This document shows, piece after piece, positions 17,563-25,964 of a stretch of DNA of 64,000 nucleotides. Each line of letters opens with the position of its first letter. Position 1 is the first letter of the stretch. This DNA is from Flaviaestuariibacter flavus (lineage in GTDB: Bacteria > Bacteroidota > Bacteroidia > Chitinophagales > Chitinophagaceae): NCBI RefSeq assembly GCF_004337505.1, contig NZ_SJZI01000042.1:124001-188000 (forward strand), read 5' to 3'. The notes below the pieces were generated by a model. The model was given only the letters and a program-made list of their open reading frames with translations. It ran no database searches and was not told where the DNA came from. A program made the position numbers and the translations under genes.

Positions 17563-19020
17563 CTAGCACATTTGGTATTCCGGCAAACTCATCACCCGCA
17601 GTGTCGCGCTCTTTACAAAGCTGTCGCGGGCGCTGCTGTCGGCGAAGGCACTAACAGTCGCGGCCGGTACCTGCAGCGGCACCTGCAGCAGCGAGCCGGC
17701 GATGGAGCTGAACAGCTGCTCGCGTGCCACGCCATCGAAGTTCCTGGTGTAGCGCATCCAGTCGATCTGCGCGTTGATGACGCGGCCGCCGTTGCGCATA
17801 GCGGCAGGGAGCGCTTCCATCTTGCCGCCGGCGGTGTCGTCGTCCGTCTTGGGTCGCACGTTGAGGTCGTCCTGGTCGTTGAGCAGCATCGGCATCCGCA
17901 TGCGGAACATCAGCGTACTGGAGTCGATCCAGCTGCGGCCGCCGGGCCAGCCCGCTACGTTGGGCGGGTAAAAGAGCTGCTGCCCCAGCACGCGCTGCGC
18001 CAGCAGCAGGGTTTCTTCGTTTTCCAGCTTCATCGGCAGCACCCGCTGCATGCCCGCAATGAGCTCAATGGGCGACTTGATCTTCGCACCCACGTTTTTC
18101 GGATCGTAAAACCAGTCGGACGTAAAGATGTCGTCCATCAGCTTGCCGATCGCGTAATCGTTCTTATAAAAACGCTCGCTGAGCCATTCCGCTTTCTTTT
18201 CGTCCACTTCCTCGTTTACAAAGAAGCGGTAGATCTTGCGCGTGATGAAGCGTGCCGTTTGCTTCTGCGCCAGCAGGTGGTCGAGCACGTCTTCGCCGGT
18301 GAGATTGCCGGTTTTTCCCAGCACGGTCTTGCTGTCGGAGTCGTGCTGGAAGCGGCGAAACTGGAACTCGCCGCGGAAGTTGGCGCTCCAGCCGGTGAAG
18401 GCGCGCGCGGCTTCCTTGATATCATGCTCCGTGTAGTTGCCGCGGCCGAGGGTGAAAAGCTCCATCACCTCGCGGGCGAAGTTTTCGTTGGGATGATCTT
18501 TCTTGTTTTGCTGCGCATTGAGGAAGTTGAGCATGGCGGCCGATTTCGACACGGCGTGCAGCAGCTCGCGGAAGGAGCCGAGGGCGTTCACCCGCAGGAT
18601 GTCGAGCAGGTCCTGCTGGTAAAAGACATTGAGGTTGCGTGTGGCAAAATGGCCGTGCCAGAAGAAGGCCATCTTCTCGCGGAGCTGGGCTTCGCTGTCG
18701 ATGATCTGGTACAGCCAGGTGAGGTTGAGGCTGCGGATGCCTTCGCGGCTCCGCTCGCGCAGCATCCGTTTTGTTTCGGCGTCACCGGCCTTTGCCCCGG
18801 CATCGCCCAGGCCGGCCATCAGTCCTTTCAGCGCGTCGTCCACCACATCTATATAGGCAGGGCGCTTTTCGGAGGCCTGCCGCAGTGATGCGTAGAGGTC
18901 CTGGGTTTTGGTGTGCCCGAGGGCGTCGAGGCTACCCGCGTTGGGACCGAAGGCGGCGCGCCACAGGAGGTGCTGGTTTTTTTGCTGGAGGGTAAGGGGC
19001 ATAGGGGGCATTTTGGCCAT
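17563..19020 (-). CDS. DUF1800 family protein
   Basis: The 485-residue protein matches the DUF1800 pattern: HLLWRAAFGPNAGSLDAL at the N-terminus, WHGHFATRN at about 125, NFAREVMELFTLGRGNYTEHD around 185 and LTGEDVLDHLLAQKQTARFITRKIYRFF near 250, ending in PEYQMC, the usual family C-terminus. Function is unknown. There is no clear signal peptide. It precedes the DUF1501 gene and is probably co-transcribed with it. Several close ATG codons at the 5' end make the exact start uncertain by a few residues. Confidence 0.85.
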   Translation of the reverse strand: MAKMPPMPLTLQQKNQHLLWRAAFGPNAGSLDALGHTKTQDLYASLRQASEKRPAYIDVVDDALKGLMAGLGDAGAKAGDAETKRMLRERSREGIRSLNLTWLYQIIDSEAQLREKMAFFWHGHFATRNLNVFYQQDLLDILRVNALGSFRELLHAVSKSAAMLNFLNAQQNKKDHPNENFAREVMELFTLGRGNYTEHDIKEAARAFTGWSANFRGEFQFRRFQHDSDSKTVLGKTGNLTGEDVLDHLLAQKQTARFITRKIYRFFVNEEVDEKKAEWLSERFYKNDYAIGKLMDDIFTSDWFYDPKNVGAKIKSPIELIAGMQRVLPMKLENEETLLLAQRVLGQQLFYPPNVAGWPGGRSWIDSSTLMFRMRMPMLLNDQDDLNVRPKTDDDTAGGKMEALPAAMRNGGRVINAQIDWMRYTRNFDGVAREQLFSSIAGSLLQVPLQVPAATVSAFADSSARDSFVKSATLRVMSLPEYQMC

Positions 19021-19088
19021 GTTCTGACTGAAAAGGTACGCCCGCGTTTAATGGCGTTTTGCCGGCAGCGGGTTATTTGCGAAATTTA

Positions 19089-20171
19089 ATGTCTTATAAT
19101 ATGGGATTCCGCGTATTCAAATATGCTTCGCCGTTGCTGGTTTACTTCGGGGCGCTCTACTCTTTCCTGGGGAGCGGCTTCGTGGTGTTCCTGCCGCTGC
19201 TGTATGCCTGGGTGATCATCCCGGCGCTGGAGCTGCTGCTGCCGGCCAACGACGGCAACCTGTCGGCCGCCGGAGAGGAGCTGGCGCGGAAGAACCGTGT
19301 GTACGACTGGCTGCTCTATATCATCGTTCCCCTGCAGTGGGGCGCGCTGGTACTTTTTCTATGGCAGATGCAAGAGCCCCAACCGGTGTCGGATATGATA
19401 GGCAAGACCGCCGTGATGGGACTTCTTTGCGGCACCTTCGGCATTAATGTCGGCCATGAGCTGGGGCACCGCAGCAACCGGGTTGAGCGGTGGCTCGCCA
19501 AGGCGCTGCTGCTGACGTCGCTGTACATGCACTTTTTTATAGAGCACAACAAAGGCCACCACAAGCGGGTAGCCACACCCGAAGACCCGAGCAGCGCGCG
19601 CTACGGCGAAACGGTGTATGCTTTCTGGATCCGCTCCATCAGTGGCTCCCTGGCCAGCGCGGCGGAGATCACCGCCCGCGACGCGGAGCGGAAAGGGCAC
19701 CCTGCCTTTGGTGTGCACAACGAGTTCCTGCAATTCCTGCTGATCCAGGCCGCCCTGCTGCTCACTATCGGCCTCCTGTTCGGGCTTAAGCTACTGGGGC
19801 TTTTCTGCGTCGCCGCGGTCATCGGGATCCTCCTGCTCGAAACGGTCAACTATATCGAGCACTACGGGCTGCAGCGAAAGGCGACGGGCGAAGGGCGCTA
19901 CGAGCGGGCCCTGCCGGCGCACAGCTGGAACTCCAACCATGTCATCGGCCGGGTGATGCTGTTTGAGCTGAGCCGCCACAGCGATCACCACTACCTGGCG
20001 TCGCGCCGCTACCAGGTGCTGCGCCACCACGAAGGGGCGCCGCAGATGCCCACGGGCTATCCCGGTATGATGATCCTTTCGCTGCTGCCGCCGGCCTGGT
20101 TTGCGGTGATGCATCCGCGTATAAAGAAGATGGCCGGCGCCGGGGCACCGGCCACCATTGCCGTTGGTTAG
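19089..20171 (+). CDS. alkB: AlkB-type integral-membrane alkane/fatty-acyl hydroxylase
   Basis: The 360-residue membrane protein has all the histidine boxes of non-haem diiron alkane 1-monooxygenases: HELGH (about residue 121), EHNKGHH (about 150), NYIEHYG (about 253) and SRHSDHH (about 294). The NYxEHYG motif separates hydrocarbon hydroxylases from desaturases. The family hydroxylates the terminal carbon of alkanes with electrons from rubredoxin and rubredoxin reductase, neither of which is encoded nearby, so a different electron donor or a distant locus is needed. ATG at 19089 or 19101 are both possible starts. It is divergent from the DUF1800 gene. Confidence 0.85.
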   Translation: MSYNMGFRVFKYASPLLVYFGALYSFLGSGFVVFLPLLYAWVIIPALELLLPANDGNLSAAGEELARKNRVYDWLLYIIVPLQWGALVLFLWQMQEPQPVSDMIGKTAVMGLLCGTFGINVGHELGHRSNRVERWLAKALLLTSLYMHFFIEHNKGHHKRVATPEDPSSARYGETVYAFWIRSISGSLASAAEITARDAERKGHPAFGVHNEFLQFLLIQAALLLTIGLLFGLKLLGLFCVAAVIGILLLETVNYIEHYGLQRKATGEGRYERALPAHSWNSNHVIGRVMLFELSRHSDHHYLASRRYQVLRHHEGAPQMPTGYPGMMILSLLPPAWFAVMHPRIKKMAGAGAPATIAVG

Positions 20172-20184
20172 GGGGTGACGACGC

Positions 20185-20832
20185 CTATTTGCCTAAAAGG
20201 ATATTCATGCTGAAGAAGAGCGGATATTGCTGACCGATGCTTGTGTAAACGCCATAGCTGCTTCCGGTTGTTTTTCTTCCGGTGTCGTCGGTCGACCGCG
20301 AATGGAAGTATTGTATACCGGCAGCGGCATTGAGTCCAAGTTCAATTAATAGCCGGTTGCGGAATGCGTAGGTGACACCAGGTTCCAGGTAGAGACTGAT
20401 TGCATCGTCGGTGCTTCGCTGCTCCACGGAGTTGTTATAGTTCCGCGTTAATGAATGCCGGTAGCCGAGATCGAGATGTGCCGCGAGCGCGAAGCCCGCG
20501 CCGATGGGCCAGTAACGGCTCCGCTCCAGGGCGGCGCCCCAGCTTTCCGCGGTGGGCCCGCCCGATTCCCGGTCGCCCGAATACTTTTGCCGGCCATAGC
20601 TGAAGGCGAGCCCGAGTGCGTTGTTGTCTTTGTAGAAATACGATACCGAAGGGGCAAGGTAGAGTGCGGTGGTCCCGACCGTCGTGGGGCCGTTATCGAC
20701 CCGGCTGGTAGAGGTGCTTCCGGTAAGGGAGAAGCCAAGCAGCACCCGTCCCTTATGCAGGGTATTGGGCTGTTGTGCCAGCACGCAGGTGGCGCACGCG
20801 AGGAAAATGGAAAAGAGCAGGATTTTCTTCAT
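20185..20832 (-). CDS. Outer-membrane beta-barrel protein, hypothetical
   Basis: The 215-residue protein starts with a signal peptide (MKKILLFSIFLACATCVLAQ) and continues with alternating short amphipathic strands rich in Tyr, Phe and Gly, ending in a strand FSMNILLGK. This fits an eight-stranded outer-membrane barrel of the OmpA/OmpW/PorT kind. No function can be assigned. It resembles the next gene (20996-21646) in size, strand pattern and C-terminus, so the two look like diverged duplicates. Confidence 0.7.
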   Translation of the reverse strand: MKKILLFSIFLACATCVLAQQPNTLHKGRVLLGFSLTGSTSTSRVDNGPTTVGTTALYLAPSVSYFYKDNNALGLAFSYGRQKYSGDRESGGPTAESWGAALERSRYWPIGAGFALAAHLDLGYRHSLTRNYNNSVEQRSTDDAISLYLEPGVTYAFRNRLLIELGLNAAAGIQYFHSRSTDDTGRKTTGSSYGVYTSIGQQYPLFFSMNILLGK

Positions 20833-20948
20833 GAACGTTGATTTTGTTTTGGAGACAACAAGATTCGTTGCTTCGCTTCACTTTACCTGGCGGCTTAACG
20901 AAAGTTTGGGTTCAGCTTAACACGATGTTTTTCGTTTGTGCATGAACG

Positions 20949-20973
20949 AAAAAAGCCTCCCGGTGGAAGGCTT
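20949..20973 (-). terminator. Probable terminator of the second barrel gene
   Basis: The hairpin AAGCCTCC...GGAAGGCTT, with one bulge, is followed on the minus strand by six T. It lies 23 bp beyond the stop of the gene ending at 20996. Confidence 0.65.
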
Positions 20974-20995
20974 CTGTATTTTGATCGCTGAACGT

Positions 20996-21646
20996 TTACT
21001 TGCCGATCAGCACATGGATGCCGGCGGCGATGCTCATGTTGCCGCCCAGACTGATGCCGGTAGTTTTCGTGTTGCCAGCCGGTGCGCCGGTTGTCTGGCT
21101 TTTGTTATCGACGTCAAGGCTCGAAAAGGACAGGAGGTCCTGCAGGCCGATCTCGATCATCAGGCGGCGAAACGTATAGTTGACGCCCGGGTAGACAGAT
21201 ACGTTGGCGCCGGAGCCCTTGCCGACCTCGGTCTCAGGGTCGTTGTAGAACTTCGTTTTGATTGATGCCTTGGTATAGCTCACCCCGGCGTGGCCGAACA
21301 CGGAAAAGCCTTTGCCCAGTTGCCAGTAAGGGCGTACAAAAACACCGGCCGAAAGACCGTTCGAGCGGACGGTGAAGGTGTTGGGGGGCTCCGACCGGGC
21401 AGTCGACTTAATGTTTTCGATGCCCACCTCGATACCCACGGCGATACGGTCGCTCACAAAGTAAGCTACGCGCGGAGTAGCCAGAAGGACCTTTCGATTC
21501 TGGGTTATATTATTGAAGCTGTTGACGGACGTCTGGTCGGTGTTTTCGTAACTGATGCTGCCGCCGAGCATTACCTGGCCGCGGCCCTGTGCGTGGAGAA
21601 GCGTGTGGGCGGAAAGGCCCAAAGCGACGAAGAGAAATTTTTTCAT
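20996..21646 (-). CDS. Outer-membrane beta-barrel protein, hypothetical
   Basis: The 216-residue protein has a signal peptide ending at ALLHAQ-type residues (LSAHTLLHAQG) followed by amphipathic beta strands such as RVAYFVSDRIAVGIEVGI and VYPGVNYTFRRLMIEIGL. It ends in MSIAAGIHVLIGK. The layout is a small outer-membrane barrel. It is a likely paralogue of the neighbour at 20185-20832 in the same orientation. Function unknown. It has its own terminator, so the two are probably transcribed separately. Confidence 0.7.
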   Translation of the reverse strand: MKKFLFVALGLSAHTLLHAQGRGQVMLGGSISYENTDQTSVNSFNNITQNRKVLLATPRVAYFVSDRIAVGIEVGIENIKSTARSEPPNTFTVRSNGLSAGVFVRPYWQLGKGFSVFGHAGVSYTKASIKTKFYNDPETEVGKGSGANVSVYPGVNYTFRRLMIEIGLQDLLSFSSLDVDNKSQTTGAPAGNTKTTGISLGGNMSIAAGIHVLIGK

Positions 21647-21721
21647 GCAGTTTGTTTAGTGTTAGAAATAAATGCGACCGCAAACATAAGGCGGCCGGCC
21701 TGGCCTATTGCGGTATGGGCG

Positions 21722-21749
21722 AAAAAAAGCTCCTTCGCGGGAAGGAGCT
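21722..21749 (-). terminator. Rho-independent terminator of the cytochrome c gene
   Basis: A 9-bp perfect stem (21728-21736 with 21741-21749, 4-nt loop) is followed on the minus strand by seven T. Confidence 0.85.
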
Positions 21750-21768
21750 GCGACATTTTATTTATGAC

Positions 21769-22101
21769 CTATGCTTTCCTGGCATTGGCCTGCACATAGG
21801 CCAGCACCTGCGCGGTTTCTTCTTCCGTCAGCTTTGCCTTCGGCGCCATGCTGTTCAGGATGGGCACCCAGCGCTCGGCGGTGTAGTTGCTCACTTCTTT
21901 CAGGCCATGGCAGCGGCCGCACTTGGCGGTGTAAACCGAGTGACCGGCTTCGATGCTCGCGGTTGCAGCCGTTTTTGTTGCTACCGGTGTCGATGCGGCG
22001 GGCGGAGCGGCGGGAGCCGGGGTGGAGGCAGTAGGAGTTGCCTTCGGTGTGCACGCAAACACAGTTGCGGCAGCCAGCGTAACAAAGAGGATCTTTTTCA
22101 T
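21769..22101 (-). CDS. Small c-type cytochrome lipoprotein
   Basis: The 110-residue protein has a lipoprotein signal (AAATVFAC) followed by an Ala/Pro/Thr-rich linker of about 35 residues and one haem-binding motif CGRCH, then WVPILNSMAPKAKLTEEE and a C-terminal helix. The Met near the end of the domain is a plausible sixth ligand. It would be a membrane-tethered single-haem electron carrier facing the periplasm. The partner is not evident from context: serS lies upstream and the barrel genes downstream. Confidence 0.85.
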   Translation of the reverse strand: MKKILFVTLAAATVFACTPKATPTASTPAPAAPPAASTPVATKTAATASIEAGHSVYTAKCGRCHGLKEVSNYTAERWVPILNSMAPKAKLTEEETAQVLAYVQANARKA

Positions 22102-22130
22102 ATTGGTAAACCAGTTCGGTGTTGAAGCAT

Positions 22131-22165
22131 TAAATATAAAAAACCCATCCGAATAGATGGGTTTT
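22131..22165 (-). terminator. Rho-independent terminator of serS
   Basis: The 10-bp perfect stem (22140-22149, 22156-22165) is followed on the minus strand by TTTTTTATATTT. It separates serS from the cytochrome gene. Confidence 0.85.
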
Positions 22166-22183
22166 GAACAAGGTTAATTTGGG

Positions 22184-23449
22184 TTAAATCATTTCCGAGC
22201 CGTAGTAGCGGTGCAGCACAGGCGGCAGCCGGATGCCGTTTTCGTCCTGGTTGTTTTCCAGCAGCGCCGCCAGGATGCGCGGCAGCGCCAGCGAGGAGCC
22301 GTTGAGCGAATGCAGCAGCTGGGTCTTGCCATCTTCCTTGAATCGGGCCTTCATCCGGTTGGTCTGGTAGCTTTCGAAGTTCGACACCGAGCTCACCTCG
22401 AGCCATTTTTGCTGGGCGGCGCTCCATACTTCAAAGTCGTAGGTAAGGGCCGAAGCAAAGCTCATATCGCCGCCGCACAGGCGCAGGATGCGGTAGGGGA
22501 GGCCAAGCGACTGCACCAGCTTTTCCACGTGGGCCACCATTTCGTCGAGCACTTCGTAGCTGCGCGAAGGATGCACCAGCTGCACGATCTCCACCTTGTC
22601 GAACTGGTGGAGGCGGTTGAGCCCGCGCACGTCTTTGCCGTAAGAGCCGGCCTCGCGGCGGAAGCAGGGCGTGTAGCCCGTCAGCTTTACCGGCAGGTCG
22701 CTGTCCTTAAGAATGGAGTCGCGGTAGATATTGGTCACCGGCACTTCGGCCGTCGGGATCAGGTACAGGTTGTCGGCCGTTACGTGGTACATCTGGCCCT
22801 CTTTGTCGGGCAACTGGCCGGTGCCGTAGGCAGAAGCTTCGTTCACCATATGCGGCACCTGCATCTCGAGGTAGCCGGCGGCGGTGTTGTAATCGAGGAA
22901 ATACTGGATCAGCGCGCGCTGCAGCTTCGCGCCCTTGCCTTTATATACGGGGAAGCCCGCGCCGGTGATTTTCACCCCGAGCTCGAAGTCGATGAGGTCG
23001 TGACGTTTGGCGAGGTCCCAGTGCGGAACGGCGCCGGCGTGCAGTTCGGGCTTCGAGCCGCCTTCGTGCACAGTCACGTTTTCTTCGGGCGTCTTGCCGG
23101 GCGGCACCAGCTCCGAAGGCAGGTTGGGCAGGCGCACCAGCAGCTCGCTCAGTTGCTGCTCGGTGGCGGCGAGGCGCTGCTCGATGGGGGCAAGGTCCGA
23201 CTTGAAAGCCTCTACCTCTTTCTTTTTCGTATCGGCTTCCTCTTTCTGGCCTTTGGCCATGAGCGCACCGATCTCCTTGGAGGCCGCGTTGACGCGGGCC
23301 TTCGTTTCGTCGTATTGGGTAGACAGGCGGCGGCGCTCATCGTCGAGGGCGATGGCGGCATCCACCAGTTCGGGTTCCTTGAAGTTCTTTATGGCGAGGC
23401 GCTCCTTTACTTTTTCAGTATCCGCGCGCAGAACGGCCAGTTGCAGCAT
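22184..23449 (-). CDS. serS: Seryl-tRNA synthetase
   Basis: The 421-residue protein has the N-terminal tRNA-binding coiled coil (about residues 25-105, rich in Lys, Glu and Ala) and a class II catalytic core. Motif 2 is GYTPCFRREAGSYGKD (about 258-273) and motif 3 is LNGSSLALPRILAALLEN near the end. It charges tRNA-Ser. The length is normal. A TATATTTG promoter box at 23470-23477 lies 20 bp before the ATG, and a clean terminator follows. Confidence 0.97.
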   Translation of the reverse strand: MLQLAVLRADTEKVKERLAIKNFKEPELVDAAIALDDERRRLSTQYDETKARVNAASKEIGALMAKGQKEEADTKKKEVEAFKSDLAPIEQRLAATEQQLSELLVRLPNLPSELVPPGKTPEENVTVHEGGSKPELHAGAVPHWDLAKRHDLIDFELGVKITGAGFPVYKGKGAKLQRALIQYFLDYNTAAGYLEMQVPHMVNEASAYGTGQLPDKEGQMYHVTADNLYLIPTAEVPVTNIYRDSILKDSDLPVKLTGYTPCFRREAGSYGKDVRGLNRLHQFDKVEIVQLVHPSRSYEVLDEMVAHVEKLVQSLGLPYRILRLCGGDMSFASALTYDFEVWSAAQQKWLEVSSVSNFESYQTNRMKARFKEDGKTQLLHSLNGSSLALPRILAALLENNQDENGIRLPPVLHRYYGSEMI

Positions 23450-23469
23450 GATTCCAGTTTTAACGGGCT

Positions 23470-23477
23470 CAAATATA
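23470..23477 (-). promoter_or_regulatory. -7 promoter box (TATATTTG) of serS
   Basis: Exact match to TAnnTTTG, 20 nt upstream of the serS ATG; no clear -33 box. Confidence 0.45.
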
Positions 23478-23512
23478 GGACGATCAGGAAGGAGGCTATG
23501 GGAAAGAAGCGT

Positions 23513-23630
23513 CTTTCACCGCTAAGAAAAAAAGGAGCTAAGGTTTTCGCTAAGATATTATTCTGTTGACGCAAGCAAAAAACTTAGCGTAACACTTCGT
23601 TGACTTCTTTTCTTAGCGGTAAGAAACCCT
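23513..23630. repeat. Inverted repeat between serS and the following gene
   Basis: CACCGCTAAGAAAAAAAGG near the left end is inverted as CTTTTCTTAGCGGTAAG near the right, with CGCTAAG/CTTAGCG repeated internally. It lies in the promoter region of two divergent genes. Confidence 0.65.
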
Positions 23631-23642
23631 TTTTCTCTTTCC

Positions 23643-23650
23643 TACCTTTG
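23643..23650 (+). promoter_or_regulatory. -7 promoter box (TACCTTTG) setting the start of the next gene
   Basis: Exact TAnnTTTG match. The first ATG (23652) is only 1 nt away, the second (23655) is 4 nt away as at other genes in this window. Confidence 0.5.
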
Positions 23651-23654
23651 TATG

Positions 23655-24005
23655 ATGCAAATGAATGACGACGTCCAGGTACGCTGGTGGAAGCTCGAGG
23701 AAAAGCTGCGCGAGCGCTTCGATAAGAAGCCCGACGTGGAAAGCGTGCTTTACCTGATCGGCATCCAGGAGTTCGGGGAGATCCGCAAGAAATTTTCGAA
23801 AGAGCAGAAGCAGGACCTGATGCACATTGCCATCTGCACCGTGCTGGGCCCGAGCGGCTACTTTGAGCTGGAGGGCGCCGACGCCGAAGGCTGGCCGCAC
23901 TTCCGCCAGCTGAAGCCCATGCCCGAGCTGATGCCCCACGAGCAGGAGCTGTTCCTGAAGGATCATATCCTGCTGTATTTTCAGAATAACGGATTTTTGG
24001 ATTGA
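23655..24005 (+). CDS. Conserved hypothetical protein
   Basis: This 116-residue soluble protein has no signal peptide, membrane helix or catalytic motif that I recognise. It opens with a charged helix (VRWWKLEEKLRERF), contains YLIGIQEFGEIRKKFSKEQKQDLMH and ends with a Pro-rich stretch and FLKDHILLYFQNNGFLD. The even helical pattern and clean frame indicate a real gene. The start at 23655 is preferred over 23652 because it gives the 4-nt spacing from the -7 box. Its stop lies at the edge of a palindromic repeat element. No function is proposed. Confidence 0.7.
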   Translation: MQMNDDVQVRWWKLEEKLRERFDKKPDVESVLYLIGIQEFGEIRKKFSKEQKQDLMHIAICTVLGPSGYFELEGADAEGWPHFRQLKPMPELMPHEQELFLKDHILLYFQNNGFLD

Positions 24006-24123
24006 GAGAAAGAACGCAGATCTTTTATGATTCTTATGATGGACGCGGATAACGGTACCGACATCCGCATAAATCATAACCAAACTGCGCATTCCGCTTG
24101 CGGAATCAGCGTTCCTTCTCTCC
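24004..24123. repeat. Palindromic intergenic element, copy 2 of 4 (short form)
   Basis: Outer arms GAGAGAAAGAACGCAGAT and GCGTTCCTTCTCTCC are inverted, with ATTCCGCTTGCGGAAT near the right arm. It lacks the TACGCTCAGGCTGAC core module present in the other three copies. Confidence 0.8.
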
Positions 24124-24142
24124 TAAAGTCAAGCAAACGGTT

Positions 24143-24853
24143 ATGACCCGGTTTCTAACGATCGTTTTTTTCCTGATCTCCTTCGCCGCCTCAGCCCAGC
24201 AAAACATCAGGCTAAAGCGCCGCGACTATAACCGCGACGTGGAGCTGGTAACCACCGAAGGCACGATCCGCCTGCGGCTCAGCGATTCCACGCCTTATCA
24301 CCGCGATAATTTCCTCCGCCTCGTGAAGAGCGGCTATTACGACAGCATCCTGTTTCACCGAGTCATCCGGGGCTTTATGGCGCAGGCCGGCGACCCTTCC
24401 AGCCGCCGCGCCGTGGCCGGGCAGCCGCTGGGGCAGGGCGGCCCGGGTTACCTGCTTCCCGCCGAGCTGCGGGCAACGCTGTACCATAAGCGCGGCGCCC
24501 TGGCGGCGGCCCGCGAAGGCGATGCCAGCAACCCGCTGCGCTATTCTTCGGCCAGCCAGTTCTATATCGTGCAGGGCCGCACCTTCAGCGACCACGAGCT
24601 CGACTCCATCGAGACCGCCCGCCTCCAGGGCCGGCGCATACCGGCGGAGCGGCGCACCTATTATAAGACCACCGGCGGCACCCCTCAGCTCGATGGCAAT
24701 TATACCGTGTTCGGCGAGGTCGTAGCCGGGATGGACGTTGTGGACCGCATCGCTTCCGCCGCCGTTTCGCAAACGCCGCCCAACCGCCCGGTGCAGGACG
24801 TGCGCATCCTGAAAGCCCGCCTGGTGAAACGCAAGGGCCAGGACAGGTTCTAG
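24143..24853 (+). CDS. Cyclophilin-type peptidyl-prolyl isomerase, secreted
   Basis: The 236-residue protein has a signal peptide (FLTIVFFLISFAASAQQ) and then a cyclophilin domain: TTEGTIRLRLSDSTPYHRDNFLRLV, FHRVIRGFMAQAGDP and the glycine-rich core GQGGPGYLLPAE, with the substrate-binding Phe and Arg of FHRV in place. It would isomerise X-Pro bonds in exported proteins. A 30-residue insertion (HELDSIETARLQGRRIPAERR) is found in many Bacteroidota cyclophilins. ATG at 24143 was chosen because it opens the signal peptide; a repeat element ends 20 bp upstream. Confidence 0.9.
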   Translation: MTRFLTIVFFLISFAASAQQNIRLKRRDYNRDVELVTTEGTIRLRLSDSTPYHRDNFLRLVKSGYYDSILFHRVIRGFMAQAGDPSSRRAVAGQPLGQGGPGYLLPAELRATLYHKRGALAAAREGDASNPLRYSSASQFYIVQGRTFSDHELDSIETARLQGRRIPAERRTYYKTTGGTPQLDGNYTVFGEVVAGMDVVDRIASAAVSQTPPNRPVQDVRILKARLVKRKGQDRF

Positions 24854-24936
24854 GGTTCCGAGGTTCTGGGGTTCTATGGTTGACACGCAAACCAACCTCA
24901 CAACCCGAAAACCCCAGAACCTTAGAACCTAAAACC
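24852..24936. repeat. Inverted repeat after the cyclophilin gene
   Basis: GGTTCTGGGGTTCTATGGTT is inverted as AACCCGAAAACCCCAGAACC, giving a hairpin that starts at the stop codon and may end the transcript. Related GGTTC-rich sequence is at 12075-12125. Confidence 0.6.
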
Positions 24937-24973
24937 CTTTTATTGGTTATTATTGCAACCTCAATCTTTCTTT

Positions 24974-25351
24974 ATGAACTTCCCGGAGAACGTACGTTAC
25001 ACAAAAGATCATGAATGGATTCGCGTAGAAGGCGATGAGGCGGTAATCGGTATCACGGATTTTGCGCAGCGCGAGCTGGGCGACATCGTGTATGTAGAGG
25101 TGGAAACCGTGGGCCAGGCGATAGCCGAAGGCGCGGTATTCGGCACCGTGGAAGCGGTGAAGACCGTGTCCGATCTCTTCCTGCCGGTTAACGGTACGAT
25201 CCTCGAGCTGAACCCCAAGCTTGCTTCCAGCCCCGAGCTGGTCAACTCCGACCCCTACGGCGAAGGCTGGATGGTGCGGGTCCGCCTCGAAGACCCCGCT
25301 GCCGCCGGCAGCCTCATGGACGCCGCAGCTTACCAAACGCTGGTAGGCTGA
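24974..25351 (+). CDS. gcvH: Glycine cleavage system H protein
   Basis: The 125-residue protein is a full-length Gcv[21 protein letters not shown] at the N-terminus, the lipoyl site [12 protein letters not shown] with Lys63 as the lipoylated residue, and the C-terminal [12 protein letters not shown]. It shuttles the aminomethyl group between the P, T and L proteins, none of which is encoded here. ATG at 24974 is used; an in-frame ATG 21 bp earlier is less likely. Confidence 0.95.
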   Translation: MNFPENVRYTKDHEWIRVEGDEAVIGITDFAQRELGDIVYVEVETVGQAIAEGAVFGTVEAVKTVSDLFLPVNGTILELNPKLASSPELVNSDPYGEGWMVRVRLEDPAAAGSLMDAAAYQTLVG

Positions 25352-25421
25352 TAAATCCAACGTTTACCCGTTAACGTATATTATTCCGGGCACAGGTCCC
25401 GAACAACTTTGAGAACCACTT

Positions 25422-25958
25422 TTGAGCGCCAAAACCACATACCAGGAAGGCGAGCTCGTAAGCCTGTTGCAGCAAAAGGACAACGCGGCTTTCAGCTACC
25501 TCTACGATCACTATGCGGGTGCCCTGCAGGGCATCGTACGGCAGATCGTGATCGATGAGGCGCTGTCCGAAGATGTGGTGCAGGAGGTCTTCGTATCCAT
25601 CTGGAGGAAGATCGACAGCTACGATCCCGGGAAGGGCCGGCTGTTCACCTGGATGCTCAATGTGGCTCGGAACGCGGCCATCGACAAGGTCCGCTCCCGC
25701 TCTTACCAGCAGGGGCTGAAACAGAAGTCGCTCGATGGCTCCGAGCTGCATCATCCCGTGGTGCGCCCTGCCGGGGAAGACGTCGGCCTGCGGCGCGTCC
25801 TGCTCAAGTTGAAGGACGAGCAACGCCAGCTGATCGATTTGTCTTACTACCAGGGCTTCACCCACGACCAAATCGCCAAGGAACTGAATATCCCGTTGGG
25901 AACCGTAAAAACGCGCCTGCGCAGCGCACTCTCACAACTGCGCAACTTATTAGGATAA
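25422..25958 (+). CDS. ECF-type RNA polymerase sigma factor
   Basis: The 178-residue protein has region 2 (FSYLYDHYAGALQGIVRQ, then DVVQEVFVSIWRKID) and region 4 (LIDLSYYQGFTHDQIAKEL, PLGTVKTRLRSALSQLR), the two-domain layout of extracytoplasmic-function sigma factors. The best start is TTG at 25422; no ATG is available near the conserved N-terminus. It is followed after 6 bp by a membrane anti-sigma factor of the RskA type, so its activity is presumably released by an envelope or redox signal, as in SigK-like systems. Regulated genes are unknown. Confidence 0.9.
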   Translation: MSAKTTYQEGELVSLLQQKDNAAFSYLYDHYAGALQGIVRQIVIDEALSEDVVQEVFVSIWRKIDSYDPGKGRLFTWMLNVARNAAIDKVRSRSYQQGLKQKSLDGSELHHPVVRPAGEDVGLRRVLLKLKDEQRQLIDLSYYQGFTHDQIAKELNIPLGTVKTRLRSALSQLRNLLG

Positions 25959-25964
25959 CAAACC

